Shown one piece after another: positions 7,562 through 16,804 of a stretch of 64,000 nt of DNA. The translations under genes were made by a program, and so were the position numbers. Position 1 is the stretch's first letter. Each line of letters starts with the position of its first letter. The notes beneath the pieces were generated by a model. The model was not told the origin of the DNA. It worked only from the letters and a program-made list of their open reading frames with translations, and made no database searches. Source of the DNA: B33-G16 sp964611035 (GTDB lineage: Bacteria; Desulfobacterota; DSM-4660; Desulfatiglandales; B25-G16); assembly GCA_964611035.1 (NCBI GenBank), contig CAZSWT010000003.1, forward strand, positions 1-64,000. Direction: 5' to 3'.

Positions 7562-7764
7562 TGCCTTTTACCCTCGCGCAGGGATTTATAGTCATATCCT
7601 TCGGCAAACTCGATCTTTCCTGCCAGATCGAGGAGGTTACGACGGCGACGGTTTTTAACAAACTCCTCTAACGCCTGATGAATAAGCTCTTTCTTGGTCT
7701 TTGCCCCGCTATACTTTAATGCCTCTTTAACCAAACTGTCTTCAAGAACGATATTTGTTCGCAT
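7558..7764 (-). CDS. vapB: VapB-family antitoxin
   Basis: 68 residues. MRTNIVLEDSLVKEALKYSGAKTKKELIHQALEEFVKNRRR is the RHH-like N-terminal half of DUF2191/VapB antitoxins, followed by a toxin-neutralising tail (LLDLAGKIEFAEGYDYKSLREG). A strong AAGGAGGTG site precedes the ATG. The upstream promoter carries two TTATACACA direct repeats, suggesting autoregulation with VapC. Confidence 0.92.
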   Translation of the reverse strand: MRTNIVLEDSLVKEALKYSGAKTKKELIHQALEEFVKNRRRRNLLDLAGKIEFAEGYDYKSLREGKRQ

Positions 7765-7776
7765 TTTGACACCTCC

Positions 7777-7815
7777 TTATACACAAAATTATACACATCT
7801 TGTCTCCTTTGTCAA
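7777..7815 (-). promoter_or_regulatory. vapBC promoter with two direct-repeat operator boxes
   Basis: On the minus strand TTGACA (7815-7810), 16 bp, then TATAAT (7793-7788). Two identical TTATACACA boxes on the plus strand (7777-7785 and 7789-7797) are spaced 12 bp apart and overlap the -10. Repressor binding by VapB(C) is inferred. Confidence 0.6.
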
Positions 7816-7840
7816 TGGAGAGAAAAATATATAGGCTTTG

Positions 7841-8165
7841 CCCCAGGGAAATAAGCCCCAGTTAAACCCCGATGAAATACGTCCCAGTTAAACCCCGATG
7901 AAACAAAAGAAAAAAAGGTTTCATGGGGCAGGCAGAAAAGACAGATAGGTTTCACCCCGATGAAATAGGCTCCGCATTTCATTGGGCAGGCGGGGTAAGC
8001 TTTGCTTTGACCCCGAGTGGCGGGATCTACGCCCCAGTTAAAAAGAAAAAACAGATAGGTTTCACCCCAGTTGAATCCCCATTGGGGTGCTCCTGAGGGA
8101 GCAATTCAACGGGCACCGCAAGGCGGCATCTTCGACGGGCGGGGTAAACTTCGCTTCGACACACG
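7841..8165. repeat. Palindromic repeat cluster between vapB and the CpsB gene
   Basis: Several nested units: CCCCGATGAAAC...GTTTCATGGGGC, CCCCGATGAAAT...ATTTCATTGGGC (also present near 2888-2920), and CCCCAGTTGAAT...ATTCAACGGGC enclosing the GGGGTGCTCCTGAGGGAGC segment. The motif GGCGGGGTAA[AG]CTT occurs at unit boundaries. The whole intergenic space from 7816 to 8213 is made of this family, with no gene visible. Confidence 0.75.
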
Positions 8166-8213
8166 GGGCAAATAGGGCATGCACTGTTCGGCTCTTTGAT
8201 TTGTGGGGCTAAT

Positions 8214-8981
8214 CTATACACAAGCACGAGCTTGTTTTGCATGGAAGGGTTCGAGAATTTCGAGAACTTCCCCTGAAAGAATAGAGGCAGGCAAATCATT
8301 AACCATACTGTATGCCTCCTCATAGCTTCCAAGAATTTCTGCTGCGGCATAAACCGCATGTGATAGTATCGGCGGACGCCTATCTGCGGAGTGGGCATCG
8401 CTGGCAATCACATGGACCAGCCGGTATCGTAGCAGGCTCTCAGCGCACTGCATGACCACCCCTCCAAAATTTCCTGTAATGCTCATGGCAGTCACCTGAA
8501 TCAGTGCTCCCATCGAAACGAGATCATGCAGGAAATCCAAATTGTGCTGTATAACGGTATTTCGTTCAGAATGGGTGATAATGGGCGTAATGCCATTCAA
8601 CTTTAGCCAAAAGACTTCATCTCTTAGTGCTTCAGGGATCACTTGTGTAGGAAATTCCAGCAATAGATATTTTCTTCGATTATCAATAGTACACGCATCA
8701 CCACTTTCAATCCGTTCCAGTAACCGGGGACACAGATGTACATTAGCGCCTGCATATACCTTGAGCTCAATGTGATTTTCTAATAGGACGTTTTGGAGGG
8801 TGGCCACCTTTGAAATGACTTCCTCGACACGGTTTAGGTATATGCCATTCAGGGTGTGAGGTGTGGCCACAACGGAGTGGATCCCGTCGCTGACAGCTGC
8901 CCGTGCCATGGAAAGGCTCTCTTCCAGGGACTGGGGTCCATCATCCACCCCATGGAGAATATGGCAATGAAGGTCGATCAA
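8214..8981 (-). CDS. PHP-type protein-tyrosine phosphatase, CpsB/YwqE family (copy 1)
   Basis: 255 residues, the usual length. PHP metal-binding residues: MIDLHCHILHGVDDGPQS at the N-terminus (HxH and D), TPH near residue 41, ITHSERN, and the C-terminal ASDAHS. CpsB-type enzymes dephosphorylate the tyrosine cluster of bacterial BY-kinases such as the one encoded just downstream (9238-11685), so it is the likely reverse switch for polysaccharide chain-length control. A second paralogue lies at 13147-13995. It belongs to the minus-strand capsule/exopolysaccharide gene set. Confidence 0.9.
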   Translation of the reverse strand: MIDLHCHILHGVDDGPQSLEESLSMARAAVSDGIHSVVATPHTLNGIYLNRVEEVISKVATLQNVLLENHIELKVYAGANVHLCPRLLERIESGDACTIDNRRKYLLLEFPTQVIPEALRDEVFWLKLNGITPIITHSERNTVIQHNLDFLHDLVSMGALIQVTAMSITGNFGGVVMQCAESLLRYRLVHVIASDAHSADRRPPILSHAVYAAAEILGSYEEAYSMVNDLPASILSGEVLEILEPFHAKQARACV

Positions 8982-9237
8982 TGATACGTTCCTTTACACG
9001 GTTGAAGATTTGAGGAGCACTTTGATTTAGGTTAGAGGCAAAAGAGGTTTGATTTCCACTTGCCTTGTTGCCTCCTTAATACAAATCTTAATGATAATGA
9101 GCACTCCTCAAATCATTACCTTCAGTGGAACATTGACGGAAACCCGGGCGAAAAGCAGGGATAGTGCACAAAAAAATGACAATGAGTGTACGCTTATAGT
9201 TGAGCATGGGTATGATATAGAATGTGTGACTATAGTG

Positions 9238-11685
9238 TTAAGTATGCAAATGTTTCTTTTTTAGGCGCTTTTTTCTGAGATGTTTTTTCTTTTTTCCAAC
9301 GCCCTGGTCTTGATCATCGTAGCTGTAATAGTACTGATAGTAATATCGGTAGTAATATCCATCTCTTTGAATGTTTATGTTATTCAGGGTTAGACCAAGT
9401 ATCTTCTCGTCAGGAACCATCTCCAGTGCCTGTTTGAGTGCATTTTTTTCGGTTTTTTCGGACTGGACAACAAAAATTATACCATCAAGTTTATTTGTCA
9501 ACACAACTGAGTCACTCACTGACAGGACTGGAGATCCGTCAAAGAGGATGTAGTCATATTTTTTTGATATTAGATCGATTATATGCTTCATTTTCTGTGA
9601 ACCGAGCAGTTCATTGGGATTGTGCGGTATATCGCCGGCATAGATTACATCTATCCCCTGTTCCGGAAGTGTTCTGATAACACCGTCTACAGCATTTTCA
9701 ACATCTTTCGCCATAATGAGATTTGAAAGCCCCGGTGTTCGTTTCTGGTTGAATACCCTGTGAAGGCGGGGACGTCGCATGTCAGCGTCTACAAGGAGCA
9801 CCTTTTTTTCCGCCTGCGCAATGGAAACGGCCAGATTGGCCACAAAGAATGTCTTTCCTTCCCCGGGCAGGGCACTGGTTACGCCTATTATTTTTTTTGG
9901 TGTATCAACGGAGGCAAAAAACATGTTCGTTCTAATGGTCCTGAATGCCTCGGATATGTTGGCCTTCGGCATTGTATGCGTGATAACCTCTCCACCGTTC
10001 TTGCCTGCCTGTGTATCAAATTTTGCTATAGAACCCAGAAGAGGGCGTTCCGTAACCTGTTTCAAGTCATCAGGGCTCTTGACGGTATTATCAAGGTATT
10101 CCAGAAAAAAGGCTAACCCGATTCCCATACCCAGACCGACAATAAGGGCAAGCATGATATTCCTTTTTGGTGTGGGTTTGGTTCTTTTGCCCGGTGTTGC
10201 TGAATCGACTACCCAGACATTCCCGATTTCGCTTGCCTTCATTATTTCAAACTCCTGCTTCTTCTCGAGAAGAGAGGAATAGGCGCTCTGTTGAACACCG
10301 GTCTCTCTGGTAAGCTCAGCCAACCTCTTTTCGGCATCAGGGAGATCTTTGATTCGTTTTTCATAGTAGCTGATGTTATCCCTGATAGATTTTTCCCTTA
10401 CTTTGAGGGATTGGATAACGGACGAGATTTCAGCCTTTACCTCTCTTTTTGTCTCCTCAATCTGTTCAAGAGTCTCCACAACAAGAGGATGTTTCTTTTT
10501 GTAGTTGATTTTCAGGGTAATCATGCGCGACTGGAGATTTGACAGACTTCCGGCAAGCTCATTCAACCTCGGATTTTCTATGCCGGTGACAAATGCAACA
10601 AACCCTTTACTCAGTATATCACCGTTTTTTACAATATTTTCTGCGACAAGCTCCGCCTGCTTTCTGAGGCCTTCAGTCTTTTTAAGCTCTGTGTCAAAAT
10701 TCATAAGCTGTTGTAATGTTGCAGTTGCAGCCTCACTCAAAGAAACCAACTGTTCCTTTTCCTTAAACGACATCAGCCTGTCCTCGGAAAACTTGAGACT
10801 TTTTTCCAGTATCATGATCTGTTTATCAATAAACACAAGGGCCCTGGCGGCATTTTCCGTATCTTTCGAAATAATGAGGTCCTTGTATTCCGAGACAATG
10901 GCGTTGACTTTTGCTGTAGCCACAGATGGGTGTAGATCGGTGGCTGATATGGTAATCAGGTCGGTATTTCTGATGGGCGAGATATCCAGACTCCCTTGCA
11001 GGATAGCAAGGGCGGAACCAGGGGCAAGGATGTGAAATTTTATTTGCCTGCCCTTCCGGGCGGAATCACCCTCAACCAGGATGGAGAAGTTCGGCCCGAA
11101 GAAGGGTGTATTCAATGTTCCTTTTCCTATGAGAACTTCATTCGTATCCTCCATGATTTTATATGAATCGAAACCGTCAAACGTAAGGATATAACTGTTC
11201 CCCTGGACAACCGGCCAGATGCTCAGTAGTTTGATAGAAACCGGGTTACTCAGTTTTTTATTCGCAAGGCTTTCTTTGGAAGAGAAGAAATCCTTCACCC
11301 TTGTTTGTAACCGATTGATAAGAATGCCGGCCATCCTGTGCTCCGGCTTTACCTGGAACTGGTAGTTGATTGCTTGTGCTGCTTTTCCAGAGACGGTGCG
11401 GCTTTTTAGAATCTCCACCTGGGTCTGGATCATGGTCATAGGCAAGCTCCCCCCGGCAAAAAAACTCTCTTCAAGAAGAGACTTTAAATTGCTTGAGCTC
11501 CCCCCTTTTTTACAGATCTGGATAACCGATTGTGAACGGTAGACAGGCGCGCTCCTGAGAGTTTTTACTATAACAGTTAGCAACACCACACCTGCAACGA
11601 TACTGATCAGCCACCTTCTCCTGAGTATAACACTCAGGTAACTGCGAAAATCGACTTGTTTCTCACTATATTTTGTATCGTTCAT
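9238..11685 (-). CDS. Polysaccharide co-polymerase with BY-kinase domain (Wzc-like)
   Basis: 815 residues. The order is an N-terminal Wzz domain with a membrane segment (RRWLISIVAGVVLLTVIV), a long periplasmic coiled-coil part, a second membrane segment (NIMLALIVGLGMGIGLAFFL), and a cytoplasmic kinase domain. The Walker A motif ALPGEGKT is at 605-612, Walker A' VDADMRRP at 632-639, and YDYILFDGSPVLSVSDSV is Walker B. The tail is a tyrosine cluster (YYYRYYYQYYYSY, 777-789, ten Tyr) followed by a very basic end. It autophosphorylates on tyrosine and controls export and chain length with Wza. The gene ends 26 bp before the CpsB/Wza set continues upstream. Confidence 0.93.
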   Translation of the reverse strand: MNDTKYSEKQVDFRSYLSVILRRRWLISIVAGVVLLTVIVKTLRSAPVYRSQSVIQICKKGGSSSNLKSLLEESFFAGGSLPMTMIQTQVEILKSRTVSGKAAQAINYQFQVKPEHRMAGILINRLQTRVKDFFSSKESLANKKLSNPVSIKLLSIWPVVQGNSYILTFDGFDSYKIMEDTNEVLIGKGTLNTPFFGPNFSILVEGDSARKGRQIKFHILAPGSALAILQGSLDISPIRNTDLITISATDLHPSVATAKVNAIVSEYKDLIISKDTENAARALVFIDKQIMILEKSLKFSEDRLMSFKEKEQLVSLSEAATATLQQLMNFDTELKKTEGLRKQAELVAENIVKNGDILSKGFVAFVTGIENPRLNELAGSLSNLQSRMITLKINYKKKHPLVVETLEQIEETKREVKAEISSVIQSLKVREKSIRDNISYYEKRIKDLPDAEKRLAELTRETGVQQSAYSSLLEKKQEFEIMKASEIGNVWVVDSATPGKRTKPTPKRNIMLALIVGLGMGIGLAFFLEYLDNTVKSPDDLKQVTERPLLGSIAKFDTQAGKNGGEVITHTMPKANISEAFRTIRTNMFFASVDTPKKIIGVTSALPGEGKTFFVANLAVSIAQAEKKVLLVDADMRRPRLHRVFNQKRTPGLSNLIMAKDVENAVDGVIRTLPEQGIDVIYAGDIPHNPNELLGSQKMKHIIDLISKKYDYILFDGSPVLSVSDSVVLTNKLDGIIFVVQSEKTEKNALKQALEMVPDEKILGLTLNNINIQRDGYYYRYYYQYYYSYDDQDQGVGKKKKHLRKKRLKKKHLHT

Positions 11686-11710
11686 ATGATAATAGCCCCG
11701 CGGGTAACGT

Positions 11711-13120
11711 TTACGGTTTCCACCTTTCGTTAAGAATGCTCTGTATGACCTTTGTTGTTGTTATGGTCGGGAGAATCTTGCTTAAGAAAACATTCCAGTT
11801 TGCGATGGCAGTCCTTGCAACATAGACGGTATCACCCTTTTCAAGATAGAATCTTTCCAAGCTTTTTCCCTTCATCATTTCGAGAACATTTACGGCGTAC
11901 ACATCAGGTTTCCGTAGATCCCCCCGAACCACAACAACCTGAGACCGGTTGGCACTTGTCTGAAATCCCCCGGAGGAGCTTATCGCCTCCATTAGATCCA
12001 TCGGATCGGTAAAATACCTGACCCCCGGCGCATTCACCTCACCAATCACAAAAACCTTGTTTTCATTGATGTTCGGTATGTAGATAACATCGCCGTTGTT
12101 CAGGAGTATATTCTGACTCATGTTGCCATAGTCGAGAAGCCTCTTGAAGTTTATCGGAAGTATGTCATTATCTCTAGCCAGATACGCCATATAAAGGTTT
12201 GCGGTTGTTGAGTTGATGCCGCCTGCCAGCGACAGTGCATCAAGAATAGTCGAATTTCTGTTTGTCTTATACCTTCCCGGTTTTGTAACCTCACCAAGAA
12301 GAATAATCTCTTTGAGGGGTTCCGATATTACCAGGGTATCGTGCGGATGGAGTATTACATTCTGGCTCGTATCGCCATCCTCAAGGAGGACCTTCAGATT
12401 TACAGGAATGATAGTATCGCTTCGAATAATATACGATTCCTCAAGGTCGGCATTTGGCTTTATCGATACTACAGACAGGATCGATAGAAGGGTACGGTCA
12501 CCCCTGAGGGTATATGTCATCGTGGCAGGCCCTATATACGTTTCAGGTTTTCCGACAGCTCCAACTACCGACACCTGCAGGCTGTTGGGCACTTTACACG
12601 TTATCGTAATCTGAGGATCTTTTATGTACTCATCGTACTTTTTTTCTATAATAGCCTTGAATTCCGGGATTTCCAACCCTGCTGCATAGATATCTCCTAT
12701 CAATGGAAGTGATACATTGCCATCCGACCGAACAGGAACATCTCTGGAAAGATCAACATGTTTCCATATGTAGATGTTGAGAATATCATCGATGCCGATC
12801 GTATATTTTATCTCTATCTTCCCGTTTTTCGGCAGATCTTCCGGTAAGACAATCTCCTTCCCCTTGAATTTAGCCCGAAGATATCCCTCTTTGGTCAGCA
12901 CTCGCTTTTGCAATTCAATGAGCCTGCGCGCTCCCTTCTTCGAAGGAGGGGTGGAAATCGGCTGTGCGAAGGATGGAAGTCTGGATTCCCGAAGCGCCTT
13001 CCGGGCAGCGGGTTCTGCTTTTTTAGCCTGCGGCGAGATATCCCTTATTACCGGATGGGCACATGCAAAGATAATGCCCATAGAAATACACGCACACATA
13101 AGGCAAAAATACTTTTTCAT
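11711..13120 (-). CDS. Polysaccharide export outer-membrane protein (Wza-like)
   Basis: About 469 residues from the chosen ATG at 13120, which begins a signal peptide MKKYFCLMCACISMGIIFAC with a lipobox-like Cys. An in-frame ATG 66 bp upstream lies inside the preceding gene and would bury the signal, so it was not used. The Poly_export domain is clear (IKYTIGIDDILNIYIWKH, VRSDGNVSLPLIGDIYAAG, KDPQITI), followed by SLBB-type repeats (ILLGEVTKPGRYKT, VFVIGEVNAPGVRY, each with DALSLAGG or MEAISSSGG). It would form the outer-membrane secretion channel partnering the Wzc-like protein 26 bp downstream. Confidence 0.92.
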   Translation of the reverse strand: MKKYFCLMCACISMGIIFACAHPVIRDISPQAKKAEPAARKALRESRLPSFAQPISTPPSKKGARRLIELQKRVLTKEGYLRAKFKGKEIVLPEDLPKNGKIEIKYTIGIDDILNIYIWKHVDLSRDVPVRSDGNVSLPLIGDIYAAGLEIPEFKAIIEKKYDEYIKDPQITITCKVPNSLQVSVVGAVGKPETYIGPATMTYTLRGDRTLLSILSVVSIKPNADLEESYIIRSDTIIPVNLKVLLEDGDTSQNVILHPHDTLVISEPLKEIILLGEVTKPGRYKTNRNSTILDALSLAGGINSTTANLYMAYLARDNDILPINFKRLLDYGNMSQNILLNNGDVIYIPNINENKVFVIGEVNAPGVRYFTDPMDLMEAISSSGGFQTSANRSQVVVVRGDLRKPDVYAVNVLEMMKGKSLERFYLEKGDTVYVARTAIANWNVFLSKILPTITTTKVIQSILNERWKP

Positions 13121-13146
13121 CGTGATGACGTATAGCTCCTTTGTTG

Positions 13147-13995
13147 TTAGTTGTGGGAATTTGTAGGTGATAGTTTGCCGCGCCATTCATTAATCGGGCT
13201 CGTTCGCAAGACTTTTGATATAAATACGTGCATCTTCCCGCTGGATTTTTTCCTTAGTGGTATGGGAAATTCCACCTCGATATCCTCTCCATTCAATATT
13301 TTTTCAGGGATTGTCTCTATCATGTCCATGGCAGCTTTTTCACCAACGACCTCCTTTAGCCTTTTTAGTCCTTTTGAAAGGGTAGGGCGTCTTTGTTTGC
13401 TCGAGTGTGCATCTGTTGCCAGCATGTGCGCCAGTTTATGTTCAAGAAGAAGGGCGGAAAATTTTTCAATTCTGCTCCCCACACGCCCGGTAAGGCTGGA
13501 TGCTGTCAGTTGGGCCAATGCCCCCAATTGCACTAATTGATAGAGAATTTCCGGATCATTCTGTATGGCGTGATTTCTTTCCGGATGACAGACGATAGGG
13601 ATAATACCGGAAAAAATGAGGGATGAAATAATTTCTTCTATGTTTGTTGGAAGGGCTTCATTGGGTAATTCCAGGATAATGTACCGCCCGGAATCATTCA
13701 TTGTCAGAAGTTTACCCGTTTTTATATCTTCAACCAGGTTGGGGTCAAGACGTATCTCACAACCCGGGTACAAGATGAGGGGAATATGTTTGCTGTTTAT
13801 GGATGCCTGTAATTCGGCTACACAGCTTAGGATCTTTTCACGGGTATTAGCATATTTCCCAACCACATGATGGGGTGTGCAGACCAGCTTTGATATGCCA
13901 TCATTGGCCGCTATCCTGCACATTTCAATAGATTCATCCAGTAATTCAGGTCCGTCATCAATGCCTGGAAGAATGTGGCAGTGAAGGTCAATCAT
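13147..13995 (-). CDS. PHP-type protein-tyrosine phosphatase, CpsB/YwqE family (copy 2)
   Basis: 282 residues, slightly longer than copy 1 because of a basic C-terminal tail (KKSSGKMHVFISKVLRTSP). PHP motifs: MIDLHCHILPGIDDGPEL, CTPHHVV, VCHPERN, ATDAHSS. It is the first gene of the minus-strand set CpsB2-Wza-Wzc-CpsB1. Two diverged paralogues around one kinase suggest a duplication or two kinase partners, the other outside the window. The metal ligands look complete. Confidence 0.9.
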   Translation of the reverse strand: MIDLHCHILPGIDDGPELLDESIEMCRIAANDGISKLVCTPHHVVGKYANTREKILSCVAELQASINSKHIPLILYPGCEIRLDPNLVEDIKTGKLLTMNDSGRYIILELPNEALPTNIEEIISSLIFSGIIPIVCHPERNHAIQNDPEILYQLVQLGALAQLTASSLTGRVGSRIEKFSALLLEHKLAHMLATDAHSSKQRRPTLSKGLKRLKEVVGEKAAMDMIETIPEKILNGEDIEVEFPIPLRKKSSGKMHVFISKVLRTSPINEWRGKLSPTNSHN

Positions 13996-14150
13996 TTTCC
14001 GTCCCCGAAGGACTCTTAGTGCATAAGTACATTAATATTCCGACTAATAGTGTTGTTCTCATAAAAACTCATTTTATTCGCTCATGATGCCCATTTTGGG
14101 ATTCATGAAATGCTTCGCTAAATTCCAAAAACTCGGTCTAAGGACCTGAA

Positions 14151-14334
14151 AAGGAGCATGTGTATGTCTTTTTTTGTCAAATGGCCAAAACAAGGGCCCG
14201 TTCAGGGGCCTTTCAAAAAGGTGCACGTGTACGGAGCAATAGAAGACAGGGGCATGTTGCTTTGCACCATTTTGAAACGGCCCACTACTGTGAATTTATA
14301 GGGCATTACAAAAAAAGACATACATATGCTCCTT
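14151..14334. repeat. 184-bp palindromic element with 27-bp terminal inverted repeats
   Basis: Left end 14151-14177 and right end 14308-14334 are 27-bp inverted repeats with one mismatch, starting AAGGAGCAT and containing seven T residues. Inner arms also pair (GGGCC-TTTCAAAA-GGTGC against GGGCCGTTTCAAAATGGTGC). No open frame is inside. It resembles a MITE or a long hairpin repeat in the otherwise empty stretch 13996-14487. No target duplication was clear. Confidence 0.7.
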
Positions 14335-14487
14335 AAACCCGCCCGGCATCGCGAGGCCTCAGCCGAGGCGGACGGGCAGTTTGGAATTTTTAACGCTCAG
14401 CATTTTATAAATCTTTTTCCAAAAGTGGCCAAAATCGCTCATAAAACGCTTTTTACGAATTTGTCAATAGTGAGATTACGAAATTTT

Positions 14488-16029
14488 CTAAAACCGAAAC
14501 CTCAACTCTGTTCCTATAAAATGGTTTTTCTCTTTTCTATCCTTCACATTTTCAACATTATTGATTTCTTCAAAACAATACCCGAACGTAATAGTTGACC
14601 ATTTCTTGAAATTATATCCTGCTTCCAGGGAATATTGATATTTTTCTTGGGTACTTTTCTTGCTTATTCCGTTTTTTTCATTGTCGAAACCTATTGTGTA
14701 GAAAAAACTATCTTTTATTGTATGTGCCAATTCAATAAAAAGGTCGTGTGAGTCGGTGCCGGCGTGATGCCCAAACACCCTTCCATAGTTTTTCATTGGC
14801 CAATAAGAATGTTCATACCAGGCGCCTGGACAACTTTTTGGAGAAAGATCGGCGTATTCGGCTCTCAATTTTAATCCTTGCGCCAGAAAGATATCGTTGA
14901 AAACCATTCCTAGCAGGTAAGCCTTTTTGTATGGTAGAGTTGCCTCGTCTTCTCCGCCCCATTCTGCATATAATTTTAAGGAATGAGCTACTGGTAAAAT
15001 GGTAGCGAGGTTTGGTATTGTGAGAGCGGCATCTACAGCAAATTCCTTGTTGCTGTCGCGGTTGTCGCCAGCTCTGTTCCCACTACTGAATAGTATGTAG
15101 AGATAATCTGATAGATCAAGATTCTCAATGCCCGGTCTATCACCACCAAAATGGGCGAGATAGGACATTCCAAACTCAAAAAAGGGGTGAGGTTTAAAAT
15201 CAAACCTTAGACCAAAAAGTTCGGAGTTGGGCGGATGTTCGGAAATTGCTTTATCGTCTAATGTTGAATAGAGCAGAGTATATCGAAAGGGTCCTAAGTA
15301 TCTAAAAATCCAAGGCAGAAGTGTGGCTCGTGGATTGGATATCTTGATCATTTCAAAAGGACGGGCATTGTTTGAAATAAGAAGTGCGCCATGATAGCCA
15401 GGGCCCCACCAAAGAGAGTCTTTTCCCCATTCGATCTCGAAATTATCAACGGTAAACTTCACATACCCTTTGTGAATTGTGAATTCGGTTTCGTCATTCC
15501 CTTCAATGCTTTGATATTTTTGATTATAGATATACAGAGGTTGAATATAAAAAGAAAAGACTTTCCATAGTCGGGCCCTTGATTGAAACTGAATTATCGC
15601 ATTGCTTCCATCAAAGGAGTGTATACCTTCATTATTAAACATTGAGAACGGACCATTGAGGAAGTTGTAGTGCATGGAGAATTCATCCAAAGGTTTGATA
15701 AAGGTTCCCGGGGCACTTCCCCGAATTCTGGCCTCGGAGATTTCCTCATCATAGTCTTCTACCATTCTTTTAAGGACTTTGGAGAATGAAGATGGAATAT
15801 TGTCGATCTCAGAATAATCGACTGCTTCAGCCAATAATCTCCCTGCTTCATCCCGGGTAAAGGGTTGTGTTGATGAAATGCTGCTTTTAATTAGTCCTTG
15901 AGAAATCAGGGTATCTATGTCCGTGTAAAACGAAGAATCCAGAGGAATGTTTACAGAGGCGTATGATAAGCTAAAGATGCTTAAGGTGAAAAAAACAATG
16001 AGTGCTATTCTTAGCTTTGGAATTCGCAT
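14488..16029 (-). CDS. Capsule assembly Wzi-family outer-membrane beta-barrel protein
   Basis: About 513 residues from the ATG at 16029, which opens a signal peptide (MRIPKLRIALIVFFTLSIFS then LSYAS). An upstream in-frame ATG at 16128 would add 33 residues and bury the signal. The body is rich in alternating aromatic strands (FSFYIQPLYIYNQKY, FEIEWGKDSLWWGPGYHGALLISNNARPF, FFEFGMSYLAHFGGDRPG) and ends in a terminal Phe (GTELRFRF), a beta-barrel insertion signal. WGKDSLWWGPG...LLISNNARPF is the hallmark of Wzi-family proteins, which help attach or assemble capsule at the cell surface. Confidence 0.88.
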   Translation of the reverse strand: MRIPKLRIALIVFFTLSIFSLSYASVNIPLDSSFYTDIDTLISQGLIKSSISSTQPFTRDEAGRLLAEAVDYSEIDNIPSSFSKVLKRMVEDYDEEISEARIRGSAPGTFIKPLDEFSMHYNFLNGPFSMFNNEGIHSFDGSNAIIQFQSRARLWKVFSFYIQPLYIYNQKYQSIEGNDETEFTIHKGYVKFTVDNFEIEWGKDSLWWGPGYHGALLISNNARPFEMIKISNPRATLLPWIFRYLGPFRYTLLYSTLDDKAISEHPPNSELFGLRFDFKPHPFFEFGMSYLAHFGGDRPGIENLDLSDYLYILFSSGNRAGDNRDSNKEFAVDAALTIPNLATILPVAHSLKLYAEWGGEDEATLPYKKAYLLGMVFNDIFLAQGLKLRAEYADLSPKSCPGAWYEHSYWPMKNYGRVFGHHAGTDSHDLFIELAHTIKDSFFYTIGFDNEKNGISKKSTQEKYQYSLEAGYNFKKWSTITFGYCFEEINNVENVKDRKEKNHFIGTELRFRF

Positions 16030-16358
16030 ATTTCTATCAAAAATCCCACCTGCGGCGAATGATACTATTCCACGAAGCATTGGCTGCCGCTCACGGGATG
16101 GGGAGAACGGACCGAAGGGGTTCCGCAAAGTGGGAATTCTACAGGGTGAATTAGGTTTTGCAAAGGTTTTGCTTGAGTCTATCTTTATACAGCTCCGCCC
16201 CTTGAGTTACATTACTAACTCAATAGGAATGTTGTTTCAGTGTCTCTTTTGTGCATTTTTTATGCCAGTTTTTGCTTTTTATTATTTCCCCTTGATTTAC
16301 TACGGAGAGCACATAATTGTTTGCATTGAACATAAAAAAGAGAGGTGCACAAGGCTTA

Positions 16359-16482
16359 TGAGGTCTTTTCTTCTGTTCCCTCAGGAACGTAGGCCCTATG
16401 GGCCGGAGGCCAAGCCTTTCGGCTTCGAGCTCTAGGCCGAGAGCCTCGTCGCAGGCCGCTAGTCACATCAGAAAAGGCCTCA
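16359..16482. repeat. GC-rich inverted repeat upstream of the Wzi-like gene
   Basis: TGAGGTCTTTTCT (16359-16371) and AGAAAAGGCCTCA (16470-16482) pair with one mismatch around a GC-rich core with its own small hairpins (GGCCCTATGGGCC, AAGCCTTTCGGCTT). This opens a gene-poor stretch running to about 19.1 kb. Confidence 0.5.
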
Positions 16483-16804
16483 AGAGGCTTATCCGAAGCT
16501 TGTTTTGCAAACTATTTAATGCTCTCCGTTATGATTGATATTAATCGTTAAAATTGAAAGGGTAGGATGATTTAAAAGACGGATATGGATTGATTTCTAT
16601 GGAACTTCCACACCTACTATAAGGAATTGATTCCATAAATGAGAGGTATCGCTGGTGAGTTGTTAAAAGAATCCGGTTGTCAATGATCAATACCTTCTGG
16701 ATGAAGTCTTTGTCAGGGTAATATTTTCATATGTCTTTAAGGGATATATCCGATACTAAGCAATCCATCTGTCCCATTCATTAGCCTTTTTACCCCGACC
16801 GCAG

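Noticed and set aside
2441..8165. The repeat clusters as a CRISPR array
   Set aside because: Units are palindromic, irregularly spaced and nested, without constant-length unique spacers, and there are no cas genes.
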